From positions 6,326,501 through 6,390,500 of the forward strand of contig OX359200.1 of assembly GCA_947172415.1 (NCBI GenBank): a stretch of DNA of 64,000 bases, written 5' to 3'. A model generated the notes under the pieces. The model searched no databases. It was not told where the DNA came from and saw only the letters and a program-made list of their open reading frames with translations. This DNA is from Chondrosia reniformis (taxonomy: Eukaryota; Porifera; Demospongiae; Chondrillida; Chondrillidae). Shown here piece after piece: positions 28,624-38,800 of this stretch; positions within the stretch are counted from its first letter, which is position 1; every line of letters begins with the position of its first letter. The position numbers and the translations under genes were made by a program.

Positions 28624-29877
28624 ATGGGGTCAAAAATTCCGGAAGCTGACAGTTGTGAAATGAAGGCAGTAGTTAAGTCAATTGTACCAAAATCAAACAT
28701 AAAGTGTCCTTTCAATATACCTGGTCAGGTGGTTGCCCTTGGTTACGAAGCCACACCTAAAGAACTCTCAGAGTCGTCAACAAGATTTATTTGTCTCCAG
28801 GCTGAAGTTAAAACGGAGGAGAGCAGTGTACCAGTTGAGTTTGTGGTAGACACACTGTCAGAATCTGCTACCTTAACTGAAGAATATTTTAACATGTGCA
28901 AAAAGACATTTATTGAGAACCGAACTATTAAGTGTCCAAATAACTTGGAATATACAGGGAGTATATATGCAGGGAAAATTCAGCTTGGAAATCGCTGTTT
29001 TGAAATTGAAGTAAGTAACAAAGCCTAATTTTCCATAGAGCATGATTTTTCATTTCTATATTATTCTATGTAGTACACATTGTATATAGAAATAATTTTC
29101 AATTCATTTAAGCTTATATGACCTTTGGAAGGTGAAATATGAAAGAAGTATGTAGTCGAACCTCTCTTAACAGACTCCCTGAATTGCAGAAACCCCCTTA
29201 TTATATATGCGCACTATTTGTAGCCCCATGCAGCTAACCTGCTATTACATTAAATACATATAGGCTCCTCTGAATTGAGGATCCCTCCATAATAAGGAAT
29301 TTTCTTTAGATCCATGATACAAAGGTTTCACTGTATATTGATTTGTTATTAAATGGATAGTGTTTTAAAATATTATCTCATTTTATCTGAACATCTCTTC
29401 CAATTTCCTGCAGAAAGTGGTACCAATTTAATATCGGCAATTTGTACATAATTTTATTTACTATCATTCTTGCCAATTGAAACTAAATTTGATTGGCTAC
29501 TTTCTATAATAATTTATCGATTGGACAATATATAAATATAGTTTTAAAATGGGAAATATTGTTACTTCAGCCTTTGTACTGGTAATGTGAATAAACTGAG
29601 CCCTTTGAATACAGTAGACAGATCCTATATACGTACGTACTATGTGATCATTACTACCTATTCATTAGATCTGTATATAGTGTCTACATTCTTCAGTGAT
29701 ATAAACACCAAGCCATAGATTGTGTTATATAATCTCTCTTGTGCTGATTGGAATGTTTGCTTGTCCATTTAGGTTGCCCTGGATACGGTCAATTCACTTC
29801 CTGCTAAATTCTTCTCATACTTTGATCACGTTATTACAGGAGGCAAACACTATTGGATACTGCCACCAGGAAAGTAG
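28624..29877 (+). CDS. Unrecognised protein, two coding exons
   Basis: I do not recognise the family. Exon 1 (28624-29010) starts MGSKIPEADS after a CTATAG acceptor, and ends at a clean GAA|GTAAGT donor. Exon 2 (29773-29877) follows TTTAG and encodes VALDTVNSLPAKFF through HYWILPPGK, then TAG. The join is phase 0 and gives 163 residues with no signal peptide or membrane segment. The motif IKCP occurs twice (SNIKCPFNIPG and RTIKCPNNLEY). Two points support exon 2 as real: the good acceptor, and an almost identical copy of the same exon at 33008 in the duplicated unit. An upstream in-frame ATG at 28549 is less likely because a splice acceptor separates it. The intron holds a Tigger-like element. 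Confidence 0.6.
29155..29333. mobile_element. Possible Tigger/pogo-like MITE, about 180 bp
   Basis: The left end GTCGAACCTCTCTTAACAG and right end (reverse: CAGTGAAACCTTTG) resemble each other and Tigger termini, and TA flanks both ends. It lies in the intron of the unrecognised gene. Confidence 0.45.
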
Positions 29878-32550
29878 ATGGACCACTCAAGAAAGCATTT
29901 TGTCATTCAATCACATATCTGAAATCTTTCTATGTGTACCTGTATGTGTGTGTTATGTATTGTGTTACTGTATGGTAACTGACTGTGGTTTATTTTTATA
30001 TCTTTTGTATTGAATCTATAGAAGTATCTTGAGAACCTCAATAACACAGCAGTGCTGTGATTATAAATTAATTATTTGTTATAACTAAACCAGATTGTTA
30101 AATAATAAAATTGACTTAATTTGGCAGACTTTTAGAAAATGCTTACTGCTGGGAAGGTAAAAGAATGTAAATGTCTACCTTTATATATTGTATCTGTAAC
30201 TGTATATAATATGTATGTCCATTACCATTATTGTATAAAAATTAACTATACACGTAGCTATATTAAGTGAGTTCCTATGCAAGTGTATTAATTTTGTAGT
30301 AGTATATCACGATATTAACGATATATGCGTATATCGATAGTAATCAAATTGCATGAATGTTAACTGGATATGTGCTTAACTATATCTACTGTCGGCACCA
30401 GACAAGATGATCATGATTAACTGTATCTTTTAAACTTCATATATATCTTGATTCTCTCTACACTCATTGATTATTTGTTAGTATAGAAAAAAAATGTCAA
30501 ACAATATGTTGATAACAAAAAGAAAAAGTAATTGTTTTGATACTCTAGTAAAAGCTTATCATTTTGAAACACGTTTTGAAATATTACATTACCCAAATTT
30601 CAAGCACTTCAGTGTAAACATCTTCATGACGATTGCCCTCTGCTGAACACCACCTTACTGTAATGTTATCACTGGTAGTGTTTATCTGTCTATGAAACCA
30701 GCCGTATCTCTCACAGGAGTGTGAGGAAGATGATATACAGCCACGCCCATCCCACAGAGGATCCTCCCAAACTACTCTATTTTTCCAATCAGTCACAAAG
30801 CCAGTTTCACAGTAAAAGTGTTCACCAACAAATGAAGGCACATAGGACCTGTCATTGGGATTTGATCTGTCCCTGGGACACCGTTGTCTAGCATGATGTA
30901 AATTATTATGTAAAGTCTCACCAGGTCCAACAACATAAGTCCAAAGATGGTTATAAGAATTACCGTATGTGATTGATATACCATCTGCATAAAGTTCACT
31001 GGATGATCTGTCGGGTGAATAGTAAAATGCTTGTGGTGCTCCAAACTGATATCCCTTTGCATAACCACACACATGGGTATAAGAAGTATCTACAGGGAAC
31101 TCAACTGCAGTACAACCACGCGAGACAGTCCTGCCACATGCCTTCTGTCCAGTGCTATTGTTTGTTACCATTCTGAGACCAAAGGGACATTGATCACTTT
31201 CACTCATATTGAGATAAGCTATCCTTTTACCACATTTACTTCATAACTTGAGTTAGGATGATCAGCAGGACACAAAATCATTCTTTGAGTTTCTTCAATT
31301 TTACTTATCTTGTTTTGCCATTGTACTCTTTCCTCGTGCAACTTTTCAGCAATTCTCTCCATTATAGTATTGGTGATGTTACTGTTTAGCTTATTCAGCT
31401 CTTCTTCATTTAATGTGGTATCTCCTGATAGTCCAGTAGGTCCTGGAGGACCAGATAAACCTGGATTGCCTACTGTTCCCTGTGGTCCTGGTAACCCCTG
31501 TATACCTTGTGAACCACGAAGTCCTCGAGGGCCTGGTGGCCCTTCCGATCCTTCTGGTCCTTCTGGACCATGTGGACCAGGAGGACCACTCACGTCTAGT
31601 ACCCCTGGTCCACCAACAGGCCCACGCTGTCCTTGTCTTCCTTGTGGTCCTTGAGGACCTGGCACTCCTTGCTCCCCTTTCTCCCCAGGCCCACCTTTAG
31701 GTCCAACTGATCCCTTAGGGCCTGGAGTACCAAGAATATCTACTGCCAACTGCAACTTGCCAGAAGGATTAGAGAAACATGTTCTGTTGTCTTGAGGACT
31801 TTGAGCAGTCACTGACAGTGAAAGAGTGACAATTATCAGTGGCAGAGCTAACATACTGAATGATCAAGGATCCAGACGTATATACTTAACTAGAAAATTT
31901 CTGACTTATATATTCTAAAACCTCTGTCGTATATATAGACTCCATGCAGACTACAAACTGAAAGAAGCTTCCCTCAATTCAGAGTTCTAGTAATTAGTTT
32001 AGTTTACATTTAGAGTATTATGTCTATACAGTGCAAAGTTGTATACATGAAGGAAATATTATAGCTTAACCAATTACAGTTGTATGTTCTTAACTAAGTA
32101 AAGTAAAAAACAATGTACTAATCTTTCAGTTTACTGCAGCTGTGCATGTAAACACGTTCTATATTGTACGTATACATAGAGTGCAAATGTTATCCATCCA
32201 TGCATCCACACATGTTCAGCTATGTCTCCTATACAGAAGGTATATATACAGTATACGTCAACATACTGAGTGATCTAGGATCTATTGTCATCTACCTGAC
32301 TGGCAGTATTACTGAGTTGTGGAGATTCAAAAAGTTTGACTTGTATTTATATTTGAAGCAGCCAGAAAGTGCGAGATAGACCACTCACGTGTTCACCTCT
32401 AACCCTCATTATGCCATATGTGGAGAAAATTAATAGATAAAATACAGTATCTTTACTCTGATAATTACGTACATTTGAAACTATACAAACTTTGCAACAC
32501 TGTATACCATATTTAGAATGTGCTGAACATGTGGATATACCTACGTATAT
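29603..32550. repeat. Segmental tandem duplication, unit A
   Basis: This unit matches unit B (about 32853-35375) along its length. It contains the last exon of the unrecognised gene, a spacer, the frameshifted collagen-like copy, and its upstream DNA. A roughly 390-bp insertion at about 31874-32262 is absent from unit B. Confidence 0.85.
30584..31854 (-). pseudogene. Collagen-like gene, copy A, frameshifted
   Basis: This is a paralogue of the intact gene at 33786-35084. It keeps a signal peptide (start at the second [16 protein letters not shown]), a Gly-X-Y region, the coiled linker and the Cys-rich C-terminal domain. In the linker near 31230-31245, ten bases present in copy B are missing. 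Copy B has two ATTTAC repeats spaced by AGGA, and copy A retains one, a typical slippage deletion. This puts the C-terminal domain (30584-31207) out of frame with the collagen part (31219-31854). The first ATG of copy B is CTG here. A roughly 390-bp insertion separates the start from the TATA box. It is most likely a recent pseudogene. A sequencing error is possible but would not explain the insertion. Confidence 0.7.
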
Positions 32551-33007
32551 TACTACAAAGTGAAAGCTACAAAATGTTCTCACTCCAGGATAACCACAAT
32601 CAAGTTAGCTAAATATTAAATATTGCAAATTATAGTAACTGCATTCATTGAGGGGTAACATATACGGTGTCCTGTGTTGTGCATGAAACATGCTGATTGA
32701 AATATCGCTTGCAAGAGCTTGTGAAATAAAAGATCACTGATAACTTGCAATAACTTGCTGAATAGGCCGGGTTATTTTCTGCATGTTGGCTATTGTGCTT
32801 CAAGAGCTAGGACCTCGAAAACAATAAACAAAATTTTGCTTCCACTATTTTCAGTAGACTGTTCCTACGTATATGTATGTGATCATTACTACCTATTCAT
32901 TAGATCTGAATATAGTGTCTACATTCTTCAGTGATATAAACACCAAGCCATAGATTGTGTTATATAATCTCTCTTGTGCTGATTGGAATGTTTGCTTGTA
33001 CATTTAG

Positions 33008-33112
33008 GTTGCCTTGGATACGGTCAATTCACTTCCTGCTAAATTCTTCTCATACTTTGATCACGTTATTACAGGAGGCAAACACTATTGGATACTGCCA
33101 CTGGGAAAGTAG
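33008..33112 (+). pseudogene. Orphan copy of the last exon of the unrecognised gene
   Basis: After a TTTAG acceptor, 34 codons (VALDTVNSLPAKFF through HYWILPLGK) and TAG repeat exon 2 of the gene at 28624, with one visible amino acid change. No upstream exon exists in unit B. It is therefore a by-product of the duplication, unless it is used as an alternative terminal exon by long-range splicing. Confidence 0.65.
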
Positions 33113-33785
33113 ATGGACCACTCAAGAAAGCATTTTGTCATTCAATCACATATCTGAAATCTTTCTATGTGTACCTGTATGTGTGTGTTATGTATTGTGT
33201 TACTGTATGGTAACTGACTGTAGTTTATTTTTATATCTTTTGTATTGAACCTATAGAAGTATTTTGAGAACCTCAATAACGCAGCAGTGCTGTGATTATA
33301 AATTAATTATTTGCTATAACTAAACCAGATTGTTAAATAATAAAATTGACTTAATTTGGCAGACTTTTAGAAAATGCTTGCCGCTGGGAAGATAAAAGAA
33401 TGTAAATGTCAACCACCATTATTGTATGCTAAATTAACCATACCCGTACGGAGCTATATTAAGTGAGTTCGTATGCAAGTGTATAAATTTGTAGTATATC
33501 GGGATATTAACAATATATATTATATCGATGGTAATCAAATTGCATGAATGTTAACTGGATATATGTGCTTAACTGTCTACTGTTGCAAGACAATTGCAAG
33601 ATGATCATGATTAACTGTATTTTTTAAACTTCATAATATTATATATCTTTAATCTCTCTACACTCATTGATTATTGTTAGTATAGGAAAAAATGTCAAAC
33701 AATATTATATTGATCACAAAAAGAAAAAAGGAATTGTTAATGTATTGTAGCAAAAGCTTATCATTTTGAAACATGTTTTGAAATA

Positions 33786-35084
33786 CTACATGACCCAAAT
33801 TTCAAGCACTTCAGTGAAAACATCTTCATATCGATTGCTTTCTGCTGAACACCACCTTACTGTAATGTTATCACTGGTAGTGCTTATCTGTCTATGAAAC
33901 CAGCCGTATCTCTCACAGGAGTGTGAGGAAGATGATATACAGCCACGCCCATCCCACAGAGGGTCCTCCCAAATTACTCTATATTGCCTACGAGACACAA
34001 AGCCAGCCTCACAGTAAAAGTGTTCACCAACAAATGAAGGCACATAGGACCTGTCATTGGGATTTGATCTGTCCCTGGGACACCCATATCTATCAGTACT
34101 ATAAATCTCACTAAGTCCAACGACATAAGTCCAAAGATGGTTATAAGTGTTACCATATGTGATTGATATACCATCAGCATAAAGTTCACTGGATGATCTG
34201 CCAGGTGAATAGAAAAATCCTACTGGTGATCCAAACTGATATCCTCTTACATAACCACACACATGGGTATAAGAAGTATCTACAGGGAACTCAACTGCAG
34301 TACAACCACGCGAGACAGTCTTGCCACATGCCTTCTGTCCAGTGCTACTGTTTGTTACCATTCTGAGACCAAAGGGACATTGATCACTTTCACTCATATT
34401 GAGATAAGCTATCCTTTTACCACATTTACAGGAATTTACTTCATAACTTGAATTATCAGCTAAATATGGGTAATCACGACATAAAAGTATTCTTTGAGTT
34501 TCTTCAATTTTACTTATTTTGTTTTGCCATTGTACCCTTTCCTCGTACAACGTTTCAGCAATTTTCTCCATTATAGTATTGGTGATGTTACTGTTTAGCT
34601 TATTCAGCTCTTCTTCATTTAATGTAGTATCTCCTGGTGGTCCAGTAGGTCCTGGAGGACCAGATAAACCTGGATTGCCTACTATTCCTTGTGGTCCCGG
34701 TGGCCCTTGTATACCTTGTGGACCACGAGGTCCTCGAGGGCCTGGTGGCCCTTCCAATCCTTCTGGTCCTTCTGGACCATGTGGACCATGAGGGCCGCTC
34801 ACACCTGGTACCCCTGGTCCACCAACAGGCCCACGCTGTCCTTGTCTTCCTTGTGGTCCTTGAGGACCTGGCACTCCTTGCTCCCCTTTCTCCCCAGACC
34901 CACCTTTAGGTCCAACTGATCCCTTAGGGCCTGGAGCACCAAGAACATCTACTGCCAGTTGCAACTTGCCAGAAGGATTAGAGAAACATGTTCTGTTGTC
35001 TTGAGGACTTTGAGCAGTCACTGACAGTGAAAGAGTGACAATTATCAGTGGCAGAGCTAACATACTGAATGATCTAGGATCCAT
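33786..35084 (-). CDS. Short-chain collagen-like secreted protein, copy B (intact)
   Basis: This is a secreted collagen-like protein of 432 residues in one exon. The signal peptide covers about 1-25 ([17 protein letters not shown]). Residues 49-153 form 35 uninterrupted Gly-X-Y triplets, predicted to trimerise. A helical linker of about 50 residues ([20 protein letters not shown]...) carries an N-glycosylation site. The C-terminal domain is about 220 residues and Cys-rich, with [30 protein letters not shown] and ITVRWCS motifs. This C-terminal domain is not fibrillar COLF1 or collagen IV NC1 as I know them. Its role is likely matrix binding or recognition (inference). A TATA box lies 61 bp upstream of the ATG. 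Confidence 0.88.
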   Translation of the reverse strand: MDPRSFSMLALPLIIVTLSLSVTAQSPQDNRTCFSNPSGKLQLAVDVLGAPGPKGSVGPKGGSGEKGEQGVPGPQGPQGRQGQRGPVGGPGVPGVSGPHGPHGPEGPEGLEGPPGPRGPRGPQGIQGPPGPQGIVGNPGLSGPPGPTGPPGDTTLNEEELNKLNSNITNTIMEKIAETLYEERVQWQNKISKIEETQRILLCRDYPYLADNSSYEVNSCKCGKRIAYLNMSESDQCPFGLRMVTNSSTGQKACGKTVSRGCTAVEFPVDTSYTHVCGYVRGYQFGSPVGFFYSPGRSSSELYADGISITYGNTYNHLWTYVVGLSEIYSTDRYGCPRDRSNPNDRSYVPSFVGEHFYCEAGFVSRRQYRVIWEDPLWDGRGCISSSSHSCERYGWFHRQISTTSDNITVRWCSAESNRYEDVFTEVLEIWVM

Positions 35085-35144
35085 TGTTATATTATCTACC
35101 TACTGGCAGTATTACTGAGTTGTGGAGATTCAAAGTTTGACTTG

Positions 35145-35152
35145 TATTTATA
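35145..35152 (-). promoter_or_regulatory. TATA box of the collagen-like copy B
   Basis: TATAAATA on the minus strand lies 61 bp before the ATG. The equivalent sequence in unit A (near 32345-32352) is intact but about 490 bp from its start codon because of an insertion. Confidence 0.55.
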
Positions 35153-35801
35153 TTTGAAGCTGCTTTAGAAGAAGCAGCCAGAAAATGTGAGACAGAAGAC
35201 TCACATATTCACCTTTAACCACCACTTTGCCAATTATAGTCTTGCCTGATTGGATAATAAGTAACCTAGTACTAATGGTGCATGCACTGATAATTACATT
35301 TGAAACTTTACAAACTTCGCAATACTATAGTACTTGTGCTGAAACATTTGTAAATAACAATACCTATGTACAACTTCTTTAAGACAATGCATGATAATGT
35401 ACATTTATTGTCTTTGCATTTAGCTATCAACACGTCGATCAACACAATCTAGTTACATTAAAATTGCCCTTTGCTTCTCTCATCAAGCAGTGTCTAGAGC
35501 ACACATGAACACATGTGACACACACGTGACACACACATTCATTTTACTTTTGAATTGTCCACATTAATATTGAGCCAAGTATAGACTTTTAGGCAAAATC
35601 ATAAAGTGATAGAACTTCTCCGCAAAGGTTTTTATAAATAACTATAATAGCTATACTAACAAGAAAATTTTCTATATATCCTTTAAACTTGGTTAGTGTC
35701 ATATTTGTATATAGATCTCAAGCATGCAGTTGGCTGCTAATTCTTGATTGCCCATTTGGCGGGAAGTTTTGTAAATTCAGAACAACACGTGGTCTAGTAA
35801 A

Positions 35802-38800
35802 ATGGCGAACCTGGAAGCAATCCTGAATAATTTACTTGTTCCAGACAATGCTGTTATCCAGCAGGTAAGTTGAAGTAATATAAGTAAGTGAAGCATCTGC
35901 ATTATGTTATAACCATCCTTATAGGCTACCCAGGAACTGAAGGCCATCTACAAGAACCCCGGTGTTGTCCCTCCGCTCTGTCAGTGCTTAGTAACCTCAG
36001 CAAGTCCTCAGGTAATATATTGTTGGCCTAATCGGCTTTGATTAGCGCGAAACGGGAGTAGATTACCGCACATCGCATCAGCCTTTCCGGCTATAGACCT
36101 CTAGGCAGGTCATGACGTGATTAATAGACATTAACATTCTCTTAACAAAAAAAACAAAGAAGGAATCTGTAGTGGAAGACCATGTGTTAAATTATATTTT
36201 AAATGAGCTAAATCGTGAAAAAATATTGGAAATTCCTTGTTCTGGTCTGTGATACCATATACATAGATCATCTACGTATACTATATAGTATAGGTAATCT
36301 ATGGTGATACATAAGTGTGTGTGTTCAGAGGTAATATGGTGGTTGTAATGCAATGTAGGTTCGCCAATATGCCGCCATCTTGTTGAGGAGAAGGTTGATC
36401 AAGCTGTGGAAGACACTGAATGATGTGGAAAAGGAGAGGTTAGCGATGCCTTGATAGACATGAGGTTGAGTGATATATGTATGAAAAATCTAAGATACCA
36501 TTTTCCTACATGCTATATGCCTATTCTGTAAAAGAGCCTATAGGGAAACTAAACCTGAAGAGAGCTTTGGATGAAGATACAGGAGTCTTTTCTTCCTTCT
36601 TTTCCCTTCTTTCATCTTCTTCTCCACTGGGTCAGACAGGGAATTCCACCCTTCATCAGTGATCCTGGGAGTCCTTTGTCTTTTTCTTTATCTTGATCTT
36701 CTGTGAATGTCTTCTGATTAATTGTCACTTTTTGTGCACAGTATAGTGTACATTACTAACAAATTTATACATATTTATATGACCATGTTACTGTTGGATC
36801 ACATAATACTTCAACATGTGTACAATGGTATTCTGGAAACCTTTAATCACTAATTTACATCACAATCAATTAATTAAATCCTACAATGTGATCATTTCAA
36901 AACATGAAAGTTTTCAAGATCTGACTTAATTTTAACAGGAAAATACCCTTCAACATACTGTAGCTAGTCTACCGGGATGGAGAGACCTGAGAATATTGCA
37001 AATTTGTTAAGTTGTGGGAAACATCATTAGTAGTATACCAAGTTATCATAATATTAAGTCTAAACTGTAATATGTACGTAATTACTTCTTGAGCAATCCT
37101 GGGAGTTTGATGAGCAGGGTAAATCCAGAATCTAATGAGTCGGCATGTAATCAATTATTAATAAATTATTTTTGATGTATGTATATATGTATTAATTTAA
37201 TGATTACTATTTTCCATCTACAGTATCAAAGAACATGTCTTGACAGCTCTTGATCGAGAGATGGAGTAAGTTTTAAAATCTTGCAATGGAGTGACCTCTT
37301 AACTACGTATATATCATATTATGTGATTTCTGTTACCTAGGAAACCAGTAAAGAGATCAGTGGCGCACTTGGTATGGTATGCAATAGGTCATTGACTATT
37401 TCATATACAAATGTATTTATCTCTTAATGATGCAACTCCAGTATAATCAATAATGCATGATAATGGTGATTTATTTGGGGAAGTTATGCATGGACAGATG
37501 CAACTACAGTATAATCAATATAATCATTGAGTTACACATTTACCAAATTTATATACTGTACTTAATAAGTGCAAATATACGTATGTAGACCAATTTACCA
37601 TCCACAGTTTAACCACTGTTGTACCCCACCATTGACCAATTAGGTTGGTTTGGTCTGGTTGCTCCTGACAACATAATGAGATTCAGTAAGGTCGTAAATT
37701 TGGCTTGAATTTGTAAAATATTAGTTGTTTATCAGAAGGCCAAGTGTCCTCAACAAGCATATCCCCAGTGTCCTCTACAAGCATATCCCCAGTGTCCTCA
37801 ACAAGCATATCCCCAGTGTCCTCTACAAGCATATCCCCAGTGTCCTCTACAGGCATATCCCCAGTGTCCTCTACAAGCATATCCCCAGTGTCCTCTACAG
37901 GCATATCCCCAGTGTCCTCTACAGGCATATCCCCAGTGTCCTCTACAGGCATATCCCCAGTGTCCTCTACAAGCATATCCCCAGTGTCCTCTACAAGCAT
38001 ATCCCCAGTGTCCTCTACAAGCATATCCCCAGTGTCCTCTACAAGCGTATTCCCAGTGTCCTCTACAGGCATATCCCCAGTGTCCTCTACAAGCGTATTC
38101 CCAGGGTCCTATATTTAGTGGAATTGAATTGTAGAGTAATCGGTTTCTCAATTAGTAATTGCTTATATGTACACTCATAATAGAATTATTAATTACATTC
38201 TGAGTTGAAAGTGTGTTTGAAAGTGATTTGCCTTTGCACTGGGTTAGTGTAATTAACTTCCTTTTCACTTTCACAAATTGTACAAGTTTTAAATACAGTA
38301 CTGTATATATGTATATGCATTATATTCCTATTGAGGAACATCCTATGATATTTGTCTTCTTAAAGCTTGTTTACTGATTGAAATTTGTAATTCAAATGAT
38401 CAAATCATTATTAATTACATTCTGAGTTATAAAAGTGAGCATTTAGTTTAAAAAAGTGGTGATTTGCCTTAAAAATGATACTTCATAAAAATTCCTATAG
38501 TTTTTGTTAAAAAGTAACTTCTATATATAATGTACATGGTGATTTAAAAATAATTTAAAAGTGATAGTATATCAGATGTGCATCACCTTAAAGCCAGTAC
38601 ACACCCATGAATGCCATCTTCTCAAAGGTCGGTTCAGGAAGTGGTGTCATGGCAACCATACTGAATCCTGACTTCCTGAGTATATTGTATGTCCTCACGA
38701 AACTGGTGACATCAAACCTGTTATCAATGTAGACCTGTTCCTTCCCATAAGACTTTCTATTCAGGATAGCACTGTATTCAATCTCTCCACTACTGCCATC

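Larger units (their letters stand above)
32853..35375. repeat. Segmental tandem duplication, unit B
   Basis: This is the second copy of the unit at 29603-32550, in the same orientation. It contains an orphan exon at 33008-33112 and the intact collagen-like gene. Small indels distinguish the two units. Confidence 0.85.

Noticed and set aside
29720-30013. 97-codon frame starting MCYIISLVLIGMF (and its twin at 32955)
   Set aside because: It crosses a good splice acceptor, and the real exon (29773-29877) is in another frame. Its duplication reflects the segmental copy only.
31310-31700. Open frames antisense to the collagen-like genes (also 34519-34919)
   Set aside because: Glycine codons in Gly-X-Y repeats make the opposite strand free of stops. 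These are shadows of the minus-strand genes.
37683-38180. Four overlapping open frames with short peptide repeats (both strands)
   Set aside because: They are the 24-bp minisatellite in an importin-4 intron. Simultaneous openness in several frames is an artefact.
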